Made by a program: the position numbers and the translations under genes
Shown: positions 1 to 9,151 of the stretch, in pieces
Layout: each line of letters opens with the position of its first letter
Numbering within the stretch: position 1 is the first letter of the stretch
Notes under the pieces: model-generated
Told to the model about the DNA's origin: nothing
The model's database searches: none
Seen by the model: only the letters and a program-made list of their open reading frames with translations
DNA from: Ideonella paludis
Lineage (GTDB): Bacteria > Pseudomonadota > Gammaproteobacteria > Burkholderiales > Burkholderiaceae_C
Direction: 5' to 3'
Assembly (NCBI RefSeq): GCF_018069865.1
Contig: NZ_JAGQDG010000005.1
Coordinates: 248,001-312,000 of the forward strand
DNA length: 64,000 bases

Positions 1-84
1 TTCCGTCCGCCCGAGCCTTACAAGGGCAAGGGTATCCGCTACGCCGACGAGCGTGTGGTCCTCAAAGAGACCAAGAAGAAGTAA
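1..84 (+). CDS. rplF: 50S ribosomal protein L6, C-terminal end (partial)
   Basis: The window opens inside this gene. Frame 1 gives 27 residues ending in a lysine-rich tail (ETKKK) and TAA. The [12 protein letters not shown]-type segment followed by a basic tail is the usual C-terminus of bacterial L6, which binds 23S rRNA near the GTPase-associated region. Its place directly before rplR fits the standard spc operon order (L6-L18-S5). The rest of the gene lies upstream of the window. Confidence 0.93.
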   Translation, partial: FRPPEPYKGKGIRYADERVVLKETKKK

Positions 85-95
85 GGAGCGACACC

Positions 96-455
96 ATGCT
101 GACAAAGAAAGAACAGCGTCTGCGTCGTGCGCGTCAAACGCGTGCTCGTATCGCGATTCAAGGCGTCGCCCGCCTGACTGTCTTCCGCTCGAACACCCAC
201 ATCTACGCCAGCGTTATCTCTGGCGACGGCGCTGTGGTGGTGGCTTCGGCCTCGACGGCAGAGAAGGAGCTGCGCGACCAATTGGGCGGCAATGGCGGCA
301 ACGCTGCTGCAGCTGCCTTGGTGGGCAAGCGTATCGCCGAAAAGGCCAAGGCTGCTGGCGTCGAGAAGGTTGCCTTCGACCGCGCTGGTTTCGCCTACCA
401 CGGTCGTGTCAAGGCACTGGCAGAAGCTGCTCGTGAAGCAGGTCTGCAGTTCTAA
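96..455 (+). CDS. rplR: 50S ribosomal protein L18
   Basis: This 119-residue protein has the family's usual length. It binds 5S rRNA and carries it into the large subunit. The basic N-terminus ([16 protein letters not shown]) is the rRNA-binding arm, and the C-terminus carries the L18 signature [20 protein letters not shown]. The start ATG follows a GGAG ribosome-binding site 11 bases after the L6 stop, and rpsE follows 24 bases downstream, so it belongs to the spc operon transcript. Confidence 0.98.
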   Translation: MLTKKEQRLRRARQTRARIAIQGVARLTVFRSNTHIYASVISGDGAVVVASASTAEKELRDQLGGNGGNAAAAALVGKRIAEKAKAAGVEKVAFDRAGFAYHGRVKALAEAAREAGLQF

Positions 456-479
456 GCGGCCGGATAAGGAATACTGAAA

Positions 480-998
480 ATGGCAAAGTTCACTCCCCGC
501 GCCCAGGCTGAAGGCAATGACGACGGCCTGAAGGAAAAGATGATCGCGGTTAACCGCGTCACCAAGGTTGTTAAGGGTGGTCGTACCCTGAGCTTCGCAG
601 CGCTGACCGTGGTTGGCGACGGCGACGGCCGTGTCGGCATGGGCAAGGGTAAGGCCAAGGAAGTGCCGGTGTCGGTGCAGAAGGCCATGGAATCTGCTCG
701 TCGCGGCCTGTTCAAGGTCAGCCTGAAGAGCGGCACCATTCACCACCGCGTGGAAGGTCAGCACGGCGCAGCTCGCGTCTTGATGATGCCCGCACCGGCT
801 GGTACCGGCATCATTGCTGGCGGCCCGATGCGCGCCGTGTTTGAAGTGCTCGGCATCACCGACATCGTGGCGAAGAGCCATGGTTCTTCCAATGCCTACA
901 ACATGGTTCGTGCCACGTTGGACGCTCTGAAGAACCTGTCGACTCCCGCCGAAGTCGCCGCCAAGCGCGGCAAGACAGTTGAAGACATCTTCAACTGA
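480..998 (+). CDS. rpsE: 30S ribosomal protein S5
   Basis: This 172-residue protein matches S5 length. S5 sits near the decoding site and helps translational accuracy and head-body communication. The N-terminal double-stranded-RNA-binding fold is visible with the glycine-rich [17 protein letters not shown] segment around residues 45-62, followed by the C-terminal S5 domain with GTGIIAGGP. It is the third gene of the visible spc operon and is preceded by an AAGGAA-type ribosome-binding site. Confidence 0.98.
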   Translation: MAKFTPRAQAEGNDDGLKEKMIAVNRVTKVVKGGRTLSFAALTVVGDGDGRVGMGKGKAKEVPVSVQKAMESARRGLFKVSLKSGTIHHRVEGQHGAARVLMMPAPAGTGIIAGGPMRAVFEVLGITDIVAKSHGSSNAYNMVRATLDALKNLSTPAEVAAKRGKTVEDIFN

Positions 999-1021
999 TC
1001 CGCGCCCAAGGAGAAGACCAA

Positions 1022-1207
1022 ATGACTGAAGCCAAAAAGACCTTGACGGTCAAGCTGGTGAAGAGCCCGATCGGCTGCAAGACGTCGCATCGCGACACCG
1101 TGCGTGGCCTGGGCCTGCGTCGCCTCAACAGCCAGCGCGTGTTGGAAGACACGCCTTCTGTGCGCGGCATGATCAACAAGGTGGCTTACCTGGTTCAGGT
1201 GCTGTAA
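1022..1207 (+). CDS. rpmD: 50S ribosomal protein L30
   Basis: A 61-residue protein of the small L30 family. The fold starts with a beta strand ([12 protein letters not shown]), and [22 protein letters not shown] is the classical L30 signature. It binds 23S rRNA as a peripheral large-subunit protein. AAGGAGAAG precedes the ATG. It lies between rpsE and rplO, as in most proteobacterial spc operons. Confidence 0.97.
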   Translation: MTEAKKTLTVKLVKSPIGCKTSHRDTVRGLGLRRLNSQRVLEDTPSVRGMINKVAYLVQVL

Positions 1208-1232
1208 GTCGGCACGAACGAGGAGAAACAAC

Positions 1233-1664
1233 ATGCAACTCAATACTGTCAAGCCCGCTGAAGGCTCCAAGAAGGCTGCGCGTCGCGTCGGTCGTGGTAT
1301 TGGCTCCGGCTTGGGCAAGACCGCTGGTCGTGGCCACAAGGGTCAAAAGTCGCGTGCCGGTGGCTACCACAAGGTGGGCTTCGAAGGCGGTCAGATGCCG
1401 CTGCAGCGTCGCCTGCCCAAGCGTGGCTTCAAGTCTGCTTTGTTGAAGTACAACGCTGAGCTGACCCTGTCTGAACTGCAATCCTTCGGCGCTGACGAGA
1501 TCGATCTGCTGGCACTCAAGGCCGCTGGCCTGGTTCCGCAAATTGCTCGTAACGTCAAGGTGATCAAGTCCGGCGAGTTGACCAAGAAGGTCGTGCTCAA
1601 GGGTATTGGTGCCACTGCGGGCGCCAAGGCTGTGATCGAAGCCGCTGGCGGCCAAATCGCCTAA
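1233..1664 (+). CDS. rplO: 50S ribosomal protein L15
   Basis: This 143-residue protein has the long, glycine- and arginine-rich N-terminal extension of L15 ([22 protein letters not shown], residues about 20-41) that threads into 23S rRNA, and a globular C-terminal domain. GAGGAG precedes the ATG. secY follows 30 bases later, so L15 and the translocase core are co-transcribed, as is usual. Confidence 0.98.
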   Translation: MQLNTVKPAEGSKKAARRVGRGIGSGLGKTAGRGHKGQKSRAGGYHKVGFEGGQMPLQRRLPKRGFKSALLKYNAELTLSELQSFGADEIDLLALKAAGLVPQIARNVKVIKSGELTKKVVLKGIGATAGAKAVIEAAGGQIA

Positions 1665-1694
1665 GACTGGCGATTGATTAGGATCTGACCACTC

Positions 1695-3005
1695 GTGGCA
1701 ACCTCTCAGACTCAGTTGGCTAAGAACGGCAAGTTCGGCGACCTTCGTCGTCGGCTTGTGTTCCTGCTGTTGGCCTTGGTGGTGTATCGGTTGGGGGCGC
1801 ATATCCCCGTGCCGGGCATCAACCCTGCCAAGTTGCAAGAACTGTTCAGCGGCCAGCAGGGCGGCATCCTGAACTTGTTCAACATGTTCTCGGGTGGTGC
1901 GCTCTCTCGTTTCACAGTGTTTGCACTGGGGATCATGCCGTACATCTCGGCGTCGATCATCATGCAATTGATGGGGCATGTGCTGCCGGCACTGGAGGCG
2001 CTGAAGAAGGAAGGCGAAGCGGGTCGTCGCAAGATCACGCAGTACACCCGCTACGGCACCTTGGTGCTGGCTATCTTCCAGTCCTTGGGTATTGCCCTGG
2101 CCTTGGAAGGAAGTGCAGGTTTGGTGATCACGCCGGGCTTTGGCTTCCGTATGACGGCCGTCGTGAGCTTGGTGGCAGGCACGATGTTCCTGATGTGGCT
2201 GGGTGAGCAAATCACTGAGCGGGGTCTGGGCAACGGCATCTCGATCTTGATCTTTGCGGGTATCGCTGCAGGCTTGCCGGGTGCGATCGGTGGCTTGTTT
2301 GAATTGGTTCGTACCGGTGCGATGAGCATTGCGGCTTGCCTGTTCATCATCACCTTGGCTGTCGGTGTCACCTTTGCCGTGGTGTTTGTGGAGCGTGGCC
2401 AGCGCAAGATCTTGGTGAACTATGCCAAGCGTCAGGTCGGCAACAAGGTCTACGGTGGGCAATCGTCGCACCTGCCCTTGAAGCTGAACATGTCGGGTGT
2501 GATTCCGCCGATCTTCGCCTCGTCCATCATCTTGCTGCCGGCGACGGTGGTGGGCTGGTTTGCCACGGGTGAAGGCATGCGTTGGTTGAAGGACATCTCG
2601 GCAGCTTTGTCGCCAGGTCAGCCGATCTACGTGTTGCTCTATGCCGCGATGATCGTGTTCTTCTGCTTCTTCTACACGGCACTGGTGTTCAACAGCCGTG
2701 AGACCGCAGATAACCTGAAGAAGAGTGGCGCGTTCATCCCCGGCATTCGGCCTGGTGAGCAAACGGCCAAGCACATTGACAAGATTTTGGCCCGCTTGAC
2801 GCTGGCAGGTGCAGCCTACATCACCTTGGTGTGTCTGCTGCCCGAGTTCTTGATTTTGAAGTACAACGTCCCGTTCTATTTTGGTGGCACGTCGCTGCTG
2901 ATCATCGTGGTCGTGACAATGGATTTTTGGGCTCAGGTCCAGTCTTATGTGATGAGTCAGCAGTACGAATCACTGTTGAAGAAGGCGAATTTCAAGGCAA
3001 GCTGA
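1695..3005 (+). CDS. secY: Preprotein translocase subunit SecY
   Basis: SecY forms the protein-conducting channel of the inner membrane with SecE and SecG. The 436-residue product has about ten hydrophobic segments. It carries the early PGIN plug-region motif, [10 protein letters not shown] in TM2, and the cytosolic loop with [15 protein letters not shown] that contacts SecA and ribosomes. The start is GTG, with AGGAT about ten bases upstream. No later ATG would keep the N-terminal amphipathic helix. It follows rplO in the spc operon. YajC, SecD and SecF of the same machinery are encoded at 9152-12620. Confidence 0.98.
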   Translation: MATSQTQLAKNGKFGDLRRRLVFLLLALVVYRLGAHIPVPGINPAKLQELFSGQQGGILNLFNMFSGGALSRFTVFALGIMPYISASIIMQLMGHVLPALEALKKEGEAGRRKITQYTRYGTLVLAIFQSLGIALALEGSAGLVITPGFGFRMTAVVSLVAGTMFLMWLGEQITERGLGNGISILIFAGIAAGLPGAIGGLFELVRTGAMSIAACLFIITLAVGVTFAVVFVERGQRKILVNYAKRQVGNKVYGGQSSHLPLKLNMSGVIPPIFASSIILLPATVVGWFATGEGMRWLKDISAALSPGQPIYVLLYAAMIVFFCFFYTALVFNSRETADNLKKSGAFIPGIRPGEQTAKHIDKILARLTLAGAAYITLVCLLPEFLILKYNVPFYFGGTSLLIIVVVTMDFWAQVQSYVMSQQYESLLKKANFKAS

Positions 3006-3036
3006 TCGGTGTGGGTCAGCTGCGGTTAGAGCAGCC

Positions 3037-3255
3037 ATGGCGAAAGACGACGTCATCCAGATGCAGGGTGAGATCCTCGAAAATTTGCCTAACGCCACCT
3101 TCCGTGTGAAGTTGGAAAACGGGCACAACGTCTTGGGTCACATTTCGGGCAAGATGCGCATGCACTACATACGCATCCTTCCTGGGGATCGGGTAACAGT
3201 CGAGCTAACGCCGTACGATTTGAGTCGCGCTCGCATCGTGTTCCGCGCGAAGTGA
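3037..3255 (+). CDS. infA: Translation initiation factor IF-1
   Basis: A 72-residue S1-type OB-fold protein with the IF-1 hallmarks [22 protein letters not shown] and a C-terminal [12 protein letters not shown]-1 occupies the A site during initiation and helps IF-2 and IF-3. It sits between secY and rpmJ, the arrangement of Betaproteobacteria in which infA is part of the ribosomal cluster. No strong ribosome-binding site is visible 31 bases after secY, so translational coupling is possible. Confidence 0.97.
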   Translation: MAKDDVIQMQGEILENLPNATFRVKLENGHNVLGHISGKMRMHYIRILPGDRVTVELTPYDLSRARIVFRAK

Positions 3256-3282
3256 GTGTTTGAATAGGTCAAGGAGAAGACC

Positions 3283-3396
3283 ATGAAAGTCGCAGCATCA
3301 GTCAAGAAGATGTGCCGCAATTGCAAAATCATCCGCCGCAATGGGGTGGTTCGGGTGATCTGCACCGACCCGCGCCACAAGCAGCGGCAAGGCTAA
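3283..3396 (+). CDS. rpmJ: 50S ribosomal protein L36
   Basis: A 37-residue protein found by reading the gap between infA and rpsM. It starts [11 protein letters not shown] after AAGGAGAAG. It is the zinc-binding (C+) form of L36, with ligands Cys11, Cys14, Cys27 and His32 (CRNC...CTDPRH). It is the smallest large-subunit protein. The order infA-rpmJ-rpsM is standard at the spc/alpha junction. Confidence 0.97.
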   Translation: MKVAASVKKMCRNCKIIRRNGVVRVICTDPRHKQRQG

Positions 3397-3429
3397 GCGG
3401 CCTCGCTTGAGCGAATCGAAGGAAGCACA

Positions 3430-3795
3430 ATGGCACGTATTGCTGGTATCAACGTTCCGCCGCAAAAGCACGCGGAAATCGGTCTGACTTATATCTACGG
3501 CATCGGCCGTACCACCGCGCAGAAGATCTGCACCGCGGCCGGTATCCCGTTTGCCAAGAAGGTCAAGGACCTGACTGACTCTGACCTGGAGAAGATCCGG
3601 GAAGAAGTCGGCAAGCTGACGATCGAAGGTGACCTGCGTCGCGAAACTTCGATCAACATCAAGCGCCTGATGGACTTGGGTTGCTATCGCGGCTTCCGCC
3701 ATCGTCGCGGTTTGCCCATGCGTGGTCAGCGTACCCGCACCAATGCTCGTACCCGCAAGGGTCCGCGTAAGGGTGCTGCGGCGCTGAAGAAGTAA
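3430..3795 (+). CDS. rpsM: 30S ribosomal protein S13
   Basis: This 121-residue protein has the helix-two-turn-helix core with [11 protein letters not shown] near residue 27. It also has the C-terminal signature [19 protein letters not shown] and a basic tail that reaches the P-site tRNA. S13 organises the 30S head and bridges to the 50S subunit. GAAGGAAG precedes the ATG. It is the first gene of the alpha operon portion (S13-S11-S4-alpha-L17). Confidence 0.98.
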   Translation: MARIAGINVPPQKHAEIGLTYIYGIGRTTAQKICTAAGIPFAKKVKDLTDSDLEKIREEVGKLTIEGDLRRETSINIKRLMDLGCYRGFRHRRGLPMRGQRTRTNARTRKGPRKGAAALKK

Positions 3796-3822
3796 GCCCA
3801 CCCACTGACTGGTAGAAGATAA

Positions 3823-4227
3823 ATGGCAAAAGCACCCGCCAATAGCGCTGCACGTCGAGTGAGCAAGAAGGTCCGCAAGAATGTTGCGGACGGTATCGCC
3901 CACGTGCACGCCTCGTTCAACAACACCATCATCACCATCACCGATCGTCAGGGCGGCGCGCTGTCCTGGGCGTCGTCGGGTGGTCAGGGTTTCAAGGGTT
4001 CGCGTAAGTCGACGCCTTTTGCAGCTCAGGTGGCCGCTGAAGTGGCCGGTCGCGCTGCTCAGGAACAAGGCATCAAGAATCTGGACGTCAAGATCAAGGG
4101 CCCAGGCCCCGGTCGCGAGTCCTCGGTGCGTGCTCTGGCGTCGCTGGGCATCCGCATCAACTCCATCTCCGATGTGACACCGGTGCCGCATAACGGCTGC
4201 CGTCCGCAAAAGCGTCGTCGCATCTGA
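3823..4227 (+). CDS. rpsK: 30S ribosomal protein S11
   Basis: A 134-residue S11 with the conserved [15 protein letters not shown] stretch, [17 protein letters not shown], and the C-terminal signature [19 protein letters not shown]11 lies on the 30S platform near the E site and contacts the mRNA path. It follows rpsM by 27 bases. An unusually long gap of 218 bases separates it from rpsD and holds a promoter-like element and hairpins. Confidence 0.98.
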   Translation: MAKAPANSAARRVSKKVRKNVADGIAHVHASFNNTIITITDRQGGALSWASSGGQGFKGSRKSTPFAAQVAAEVAGRAAQEQGIKNLDVKIKGPGPGRESSVRALASLGIRINSISDVTPVPHNGCRPQKRRRI

Positions 4228-4253
4228 GTTGAAAGCGGGGTTGCCAATAACCC

Positions 4254-4262
4254 TGCTACAAT
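4254..4262 (+). promoter_or_regulatory. Candidate extended -10 promoter for rpsD
   Basis: TGCTACAAT in the rpsK-rpsD gap matches an extended -10 element (TG, one base, then a hexamer close to TATAAT). No good -35 lies 16-18 bases upstream, which is tolerated by extended -10 promoters. It would start transcription near 4269 and give rpsD a leader of about 177 bases. This is inference from sequence only. Confidence 0.4.
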
Positions 4263-4278
4263 CAAGAGTTGCCTGAAC

Positions 4279-4306
4279 GCCGGCGATGGAGAAATCCATC
4301 GTCGGC
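4279..4306 (+). promoter_or_regulatory. Stable hairpin with GAAA tetraloop in the rpsD leader
   Basis: GCCGGCGATGGA (4279-4290) pairs with TCCATCGTCGGC (4295-4306) over 12 positions with one G-U wobble, closed by a GAAA loop of the GNRA type. It is followed by TGTTT, not a proper U-run, so it is unlikely to be a simple terminator. A second small hairpin, GCAAGC/GCTTGC (4394-4411), lies nearer the rpsD start. S4 commonly represses its own operon by binding leader RNA. That this hairpin serves such a role here is a guess. Confidence 0.5.
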
Positions 4307-4445
4307 TGTTTCGACTCTGGCAATTTGCAAGCCCACCGTCTGCGCACTGTCTCCCTGCATCCAGCAAGGGCGGTCGCCAGACTTGCGTGTCCAGCAAGCC
4401 TCAATGCTTGCCGGTGCACGTCAGACCATCGCATAAGGAAGCAAC

Positions 4446-5069
4446 GTGGCACGTTATCTCGGCCCCAAGGCCAAACTTTCCCGCCGTGAAGGCACCGACC
4501 TGTTCCTGAAGAGCGCACGCCGCGCCATCAGCGACAAGGCCAAGTTCGACTCCAAGCCTGGCCAACACGGCCGCACTTCGGGTCAGCGCACTTCGGACTT
4601 CGGTCTGCAACTGCGTGAAAAGCAAAAGGTCAAGCGCATGTATGGCGTGCTGGAGCGTCAGTTCCGCCGCTACTTCGCTGAAGCTGACCGTCGCAAGGGC
4701 AGCACTGGCGCTAACTTGCTGACCATCCTCGAATCCCGCCTGGACAATGTCGTCTATCGCATGGGCTTCGGTTCGACCCGCGCAGAAGCTCGTCAGTTGG
4801 TGTCTCACAAGGCGCTGACCGTCAACGGCGTTGTGGTGAACATCCCTTCCTATCAAGTCAAGGCTGGCGATGTGGTCGCCATCCGTGAGAAGGCCAAGAA
4901 GCAGCTGCGCGTTGCGGACTCTCTGAAGCTGGCTGAGTCGATCGGCTTGCCGGCTTGGGTGTCGGTCGATGCCACCAAGCTCGAAGGGACCTTCAAGAAG
5001 GCTCCGGACCGTGATGAGTTCGGCGCTGAAATCAATGAGTCGCTCATCGTCGAGTTGTATTCGCGTTGA
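4446..5069 (+). CDS. rpsD: 30S ribosomal protein S4
   Basis: A 207-residue S4 with N-terminal [19 protein letters not shown], the S4 RNA-binding domain around residues 97-160 ([26 protein letters not shown]), and a usual C-terminus. S4 is a primary assembly protein nucleating the 5' domain of 16S rRNA. The start is GTG after AGGAAGC. It is set apart from rpsK by 218 bases and from rpoA by an intrinsic terminator, so its output may be tuned separately. Confidence 0.98.
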   Translation: MARYLGPKAKLSRREGTDLFLKSARRAISDKAKFDSKPGQHGRTSGQRTSDFGLQLREKQKVKRMYGVLERQFRRYFAEADRRKGSTGANLLTILESRLDNVVYRMGFGSTRAEARQLVSHKALTVNGVVVNIPSYQVKAGDVVAIREKAKKQLRVADSLKLAESIGLPAWVSVDATKLEGTFKKAPDRDEFGAEINESLIVELYSR

Positions 5070-5110
5070 TGTTGACTGCTGGCTGGCGGGTGCGCCTGTG
5101 CCAGCCACAC

Positions 5111-5146
5111 CCCGCTGCGGCATGCCGGTTCCGTGGCGGGTTTTTT
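5111..5146 (+). terminator. Intrinsic terminator between rpsD and rpoA
   Basis: CCCGCTGCGG (5111-5120) pairs with CCGTGGCGGG (5131-5140) over ten positions with two G-U wobbles. The loop is ten bases and six T residues follow directly (5141-5146). This is the classical shape of a rho-independent terminator, yet it lies inside the alpha operon. It probably works as a partial terminator or attenuator. Confidence 0.7.
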
Positions 5147-5215
5147 CGCTTCCGGCGTGGTCCGTCAGCCTTATCGGTGTAACGAGCCGAGGGTATTGAG
5201 AGGAACAGGACTTAC

Positions 5216-6202
5216 ATGCAAACCAATCTGCTGAAACCCAAAGCCATCGTTGCGGAACCCCTGGGCGGTCACCGCGCCAAAGTCACGCTGGAGCCGTTTG
5301 AGCGTGGTTACGGACACACGCTCGGCAATGCGCTGCGTCGTGTGCTCTTGTCCTCGATGGTGGGCTATGCGCCAACCGAAGTGACCATCGCAGGTGTCCT
5401 GCACGAGTACTCCACCATCGACGGCGTGTCCGAAGATGTGGTGCACATCATGCTGAACCTGAAGGGCGTGGTCTTCCGCCTGCACAACCGTGACGAAGTC
5501 ACCCTGGTGCTGCGCAAAGAGGGCGAAGGCCCTGTGACGGCGGCTGACATTCAGACCCCGCACGACGTCGAAATCGTCAACCCTGAGCACGTCATTGCCC
5601 ACCTGGCCCAAGGCGGCAAGCTGGACATGCAGATCAAGGTCGAAAAGGGCCGTGGCTACGTGCCGGGTACCTTGCGTCGTCATGGCGATGAGCCGACGAA
5701 GTCCATCGGTCGCATCGTCTTGGACGCCTCCTTCTCTCCGGTCAAGCGTGTCAGCTACGCCGTTGAGAACGCTCGCGTTGAGCAGCGTACCGACCTCGAC
5801 AAGCTGGTCATGGAGATCGAAACCAATGGCGCTATTTCGCCAGAGGAAGCGATCCGCGCCTCGGCCAAGATCTTGGTGGAGCAGTTGGCTGTCTTTGCAC
5901 AGTTGGATGCCGGTGATCTGACCGACATCACCGCGCCGGCCAAGAGCTCTGCGGTGTTCGATCCGATCCTGCTGCGTCCTGTGGACGAGCTGGAGCTGAC
6001 CGTGCGCTCGGCCAACTGCTTGAAGGCAGAGAACATTTACTACATCGGCGATCTGATCCAGCGCACTGAGACTGAATTGCTCAAGACGCCGAATCTGGGT
6101 CGCAAGTCCCTCAACGAAATCAAAGAAGTGCTGGCCTCGCGCGGCCTGACCTTGGGTGCCCGTCTCGAAAACTGGCCTCCTCAAGGATTGGACAAGCGTT
6201 AA
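5216..6202 (+). CDS. rpoA: DNA-directed RNA polymerase subunit alpha
   Basis: This 328-residue protein matches RpoA length. The N-terminal domain (about 1-230) dimerises and nucleates polymerase assembly, with [17 protein letters not shown] near residue 30. The C-terminal domain (about 245-328) binds UP elements and activators, with [17 protein letters not shown] and [20 protein letters not shown] lies upstream of the ATG. An intrinsic terminator precedes it and rplQ follows after a 99-base gap that includes a hairpin. Confidence 0.98.
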   Translation: MQTNLLKPKAIVAEPLGGHRAKVTLEPFERGYGHTLGNALRRVLLSSMVGYAPTEVTIAGVLHEYSTIDGVSEDVVHIMLNLKGVVFRLHNRDEVTLVLRKEGEGPVTAADIQTPHDVEIVNPEHVIAHLAQGGKLDMQIKVEKGRGYVPGTLRRHGDEPTKSIGRIVLDASFSPVKRVSYAVENARVEQRTDLDKLVMEIETNGAISPEEAIRASAKILVEQLAVFAQLDAGDLTDITAPAKSSAVFDPILLRPVDELELTVRSANCLKAENIYYIGDLIQRTETELLKTPNLGRKSLNEIKEVLASRGLTLGARLENWPPQGLDKR

Positions 6203-6219
6203 TCAAGCATTTCAACAAG

Positions 6220-6242
6220 GGGCGGAGCATCCTGCTCTGCCC
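6220..6242 (+). promoter_or_regulatory. Hairpin in the rpoA-rplQ gap
   Basis: GGGCGGAGC (6220-6228) pairs with GCTCTGCCC (6234-6242) with one wobble pair and a five-base loop. There is no U-run after it, so it is not an intrinsic terminator. It lies about 60 bases before the rplQ start. It may be an RNA-processing or stability element. Confidence 0.4.
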
Positions 6243-6301
6243 GGTGCACCCAGCAGTACCTGATCCGGCTGCTGGCTATTACTCAAGGAAAGGAAAGCAC
6301 C

Positions 6302-6697
6302 ATGCGTCACCGTCACGGCCTCCGTAAACTCAATCGCACCAGCGAACACCGCGCAGCCATGCTGCGCAATATGTGCGTCTCTTTGCTTCAGCATGAAGCC
6401 ATCAAGACCACCGTGCCCAAGGCCAAAGAACTGCGTCGCGTTGTCGAGCCGCTGATCACCTTGGCCAAGGAAGCCACCGTCGCCAACCGTCGTCTGGCCT
6501 TTGCCCGTCTGCGTGACCGCGATGTCGTCACCAAGCTCTTCAACGAACTGGGCCCGCGTTACAACGCTCGTCCGGGCGGCTACACCCGCATCTTGAAGAT
6601 GGGTTTCCGCGTCGGCGACAACGCTCCGATGGCCTATGTAGAACTGGTCGATCGTCCTGAAGTCCAGGCCGAAGCCGCTCCGGCAGCTGCAGAATAA
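6302..6697 (+). CDS. rplQ: 50S ribosomal protein L17
   Basis: A 131-residue L17. The N-terminus [24 protein letters not shown] is the L17 signature, and [13 protein letters not shown] closes the core. A short acidic, alanine-rich tail ends the protein. L17 lies close to the exit of the 50S polypeptide tunnel. AAGGAAAG precedes the ATG. It is the last gene of the alpha operon and is followed by a strong terminator. Confidence 0.98.
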   Translation: MRHRHGLRKLNRTSEHRAAMLRNMCVSLLQHEAIKTTVPKAKELRRVVEPLITLAKEATVANRRLAFARLRDRDVVTKLFNELGPRYNARPGGYTRILKMGFRVGDNAPMAYVELVDRPEVQAEAAPAAAE

Positions 6698-6732
6698 GGC
6701 GAGAAGGTCTTCGGGCCTTCACTACAGCGCTC

Positions 6733-6763
6733 AAAAGGGGTCGGCATTGCCGGCCCTTTTTCT
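6733..6763 (+). terminator. Rho-independent terminator after rplQ
   Basis: AAAAGGGGTCGGC (6733-6745) and GCCGGCCCTTTTT form a 13-position stem with two wobble pairs around a tiny loop, ending in a T-run. It closes the ribosomal operon. Confidence 0.85.
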
Positions 6764-6911
6764 TTGCCGCAGTCCATCCCAGGCGAGGCGGTAGGTGAGC
6801 AACCGCCGTGGTCAGCGAGCGCCCAAGGAACTTTGGGGGCTTTGCAGGGCTCCATCCTGCGCCATTCAACTTGGGGACAGCCGCCGCGCGGCGTTCGAGA
6901 TAACCTTGGAC

Positions 6912-8792
6912 ATGACTATTTCTTCCTTCTGGCGTCCGCTGCAGCGTCGTTTGGGCCTCTGTGTGGTCTGGGCCAGCGTGCTTTGGGCCCTGCTTGTGCC
7001 CGCGGCGCAGGGCGCGCAAGAGTTTCTGGAACCTGAACAGGCCTTCAAGTTCAGCGTCAAGGTGCTTGATGAGCGCACGGCTCAAATCAACTTTGAGATT
7101 GCGCCGGGCTACTACCTCTATCGCGAGCGGCTGAGCGTTCAAGTCGACGCGGCCACCTTGGGGCCGGTGGTGCTGCCCGCTGGCAAGGTTAAGTTCGACG
7201 AAACCTTCCAGAAGGAGGTGGAAACCTGGCGCGAGCAGGTCACGATCAACGTGCCTCTGGTGCAGGCCGCTGGGCCGGTGCTGTTGCAGGTCATGAGCCA
7301 AGGCTGTGCCGACGCCGGCCTCTGCTATCCTCCCATGACGAGCCAAGCCCAGTTGTCGCTCGCGGCCTTCGGCGGCAATGGCAGCGCGGCTGTGGTGACT
7401 GACGCGGCTGCTGCGCCTTCGGGGCTGCTGGCAAAAGCGCAAGAGTCACCCGCCGCTGCAGCACCGAGCGCGGTGCAAGACGGAGCTGCGGCAGTCAGCA
7501 CCCAAGAAGGATCCCGGGTTGAACGGTTGCTGCAGGGAGGGTCTTACCTCGCTGTGGTGGGTGGCTTCGCCGTGATGGGCCTGCTCTTGGCCTTCACGCC
7601 TTGCGTGCTGCCCATGCTGCCCATCCTGTCGTCCATCATTGCCGGCGGTGGAGAGGTCAGTCGACGCAAGGGTCTGGCCTTGGCATTCGCCTACTCCCTG
7701 GGCATGTCGCTGGTCTACACCGCCTTGGGCGTCGCAGCAGGCCTGGCTGGAGAAGGGCTCGCTGCTGCTTTACAAAAGCCTTGGGTCTTGCTGTCTTTTG
7801 GCCTGCTCTTGGCGGTCTTGTCGCTGTCCATGTTCGATGTCTTCGAACTGCGTCTGCCTTTGGCGCTGTCCGGGCGTCTGGATGGCGTCTCTCGGCGCTT
7901 GCCCGGCGGACAATTTGCGGGCGTCTTCTTGATGGGTGGTCTCTCGGCGCTCATCGTGAGCCCCTGTGTCACTGCACCCCTGGCTGGAGCACTGCTGTTC
8001 CTGAGCAAAACCGGCGACGTATGGCTGGCAGGTTCTGCGTTGTTCGCCATGGCCTGGGGCATGAGTGTCCCCTTGTTGATTCTGGGCGCATCGGCAGGGC
8101 GTTGGCTGCCGCGCTCGGGCTCCTGGATGCACGCCATCAAGCGCTTCTTTGGCCTCTTGCTCTTGGGCGTGGCGCTGTGGATTGTTCAACCCGTTTTGCC
8201 GAGCGCCCTGGCCCTGGTCGCCTGGGGCGTCTTGGCGCTGGTGGCCGGATTCATGCTTAGGCCTTTTGACCCCCATCCCCACAGCGCGGCACCTCGGGTT
8301 TGGGTACAGCGAGCCGGCGGCTTGGCCTTGCTGACCGTTGGCGTGTTGCAACTGGCAGGCGCCAGCTCTGGCGGGATGGACCCCTTGCAGCCCTTGGGCC
8401 ATTGGGGTCGCGCATCCGCTGCGCCAGCCTCGGTGGGCCCACAGTTCCAGAAAGTGAAGTCAGAAGCGGAGCTGGAGGCTATCCTGAAAAATGCAGGAAG
8501 ACCCGTGATGCTTGACTTCTACGCCGACTGGTGCGTGTCGTGTAAAGAGATGGAACGCTTCACATTCTCCGACCCAGCCGTGCAGGCGCGGCTCTCCAAA
8601 GCGCTCTTGCTCAAAGCCGATGTCACCGCCAACACTCCCGATGACAAAGCCTTGCTCAAGCGCTTTCACCTCTTCGGGCCGCCGGGCACCATCTTCTTCG
8701 ATGCACAAGGAAAAGAACTCCCTGAAGTCCGCGTTATGGGCTTTCAGTCCGCGCGAGACTTTGAGAAAACTTTGATGGCGGCTGGCCTCTGA
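6912..8792 (+). CDS. dsbD: Thiol:disulfide interchange protein DsbD
   Basis: DsbD passes reducing power from cytoplasmic thioredoxin across the inner membrane to periplasmic partners such as DsbC. The 626-residue protein has three parts. After a signal peptide (about 1-35) comes a periplasmic alpha domain with redox Cys132 and Cys138. Next is an eight-helix membrane domain with Cys231 (FTPCVLPML) and Cys352 (VSPCVTAP). Last is a thioredoxin-like domain with WCVSCK (Cys541, Cys544). All six catalytic cysteines are present. An in-frame GTG at 6795 would add 39 residues before the signal peptide, so the ATG at 6912 is preferred. Confidence 0.95.
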   Translation: MTISSFWRPLQRRLGLCVVWASVLWALLVPAAQGAQEFLEPEQAFKFSVKVLDERTAQINFEIAPGYYLYRERLSVQVDAATLGPVVLPAGKVKFDETFQKEVETWREQVTINVPLVQAAGPVLLQVMSQGCADAGLCYPPMTSQAQLSLAAFGGNGSAAVVTDAAAAPSGLLAKAQESPAAAAPSAVQDGAAAVSTQEGSRVERLLQGGSYLAVVGGFAVMGLLLAFTPCVLPMLPILSSIIAGGGEVSRRKGLALAFAYSLGMSLVYTALGVAAGLAGEGLAAALQKPWVLLSFGLLLAVLSLSMFDVFELRLPLALSGRLDGVSRRLPGGQFAGVFLMGGLSALIVSPCVTAPLAGALLFLSKTGDVWLAGSALFAMAWGMSVPLLILGASAGRWLPRSGSWMHAIKRFFGLLLLGVALWIVQPVLPSALALVAWGVLALVAGFMLRPFDPHPHSAAPRVWVQRAGGLALLTVGVLQLAGASSGGMDPLQPLGHWGRASAAPASVGPQFQKVKSEAELEAILKNAGRPVMLDFYADWCVSCKEMERFTFSDPAVQARLSKALLLKADVTANTPDDKALLKRFHLFGPPGTIFFDAQGKELPEVRVMGFQSARDFEKTLMAAGL

Positions 8793-8823
8793 GGCCAATC
8801 CATGCCATAATCACAGCTTCAGT

Positions 8824-8901
<78 letters not shown>

Positions 8902-8937
8902 ATCATCAGCAAAAGTAGACCAATATTTTTGCTGACC

Positions 8938-8974
8938 GAAAGCCCTCCCTGCCTTGAGTAGCGAGGGCTTTTTG
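8938..8974 (+). terminator. Terminator after initiator tRNA
   Basis: AAAGCCCTC (8939-8947) pairs with GAGGGCTTT (8963-8971) over nine bases with a T-run after it. It lies 38 bases past the tRNA 3' end and so would end the dsbD/tRNA transcript. Confidence 0.8.
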
Positions 8975-9151
8975 TTTGGTGCCATCACAAAAGCAAGCTC
9001 AACAAAGTGTGGTGTTGATCGTGCGGCCTTCCTGAAGGGTCTGCGGGCTTCCCCGGGGCTTGCAACCAAGCAGCCTGCCCGCACCTAGAATCCGCTTTTG
9101 ATCCAAGGCCCGCCGCCGATGTGGGCCAAGTCTGTCTTTAAAGGAATTGTT

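Noticed and set aside
1173-2774. 533-residue minus-strand open frame
   Set aside because: It lies antisense to rplO and secY, both certain genes. Long antisense frames arise from high GC at third codon positions, and the protein is rich in His, Gln and Arg without motifs.
4241-4262. TTGCCA plus TACAAT as a standard sigma-70 promoter before rpsD
   Set aside because: The two hexamers are only ten bases apart, too close for a -35/-10 pair; only an extended -10 reading is kept.
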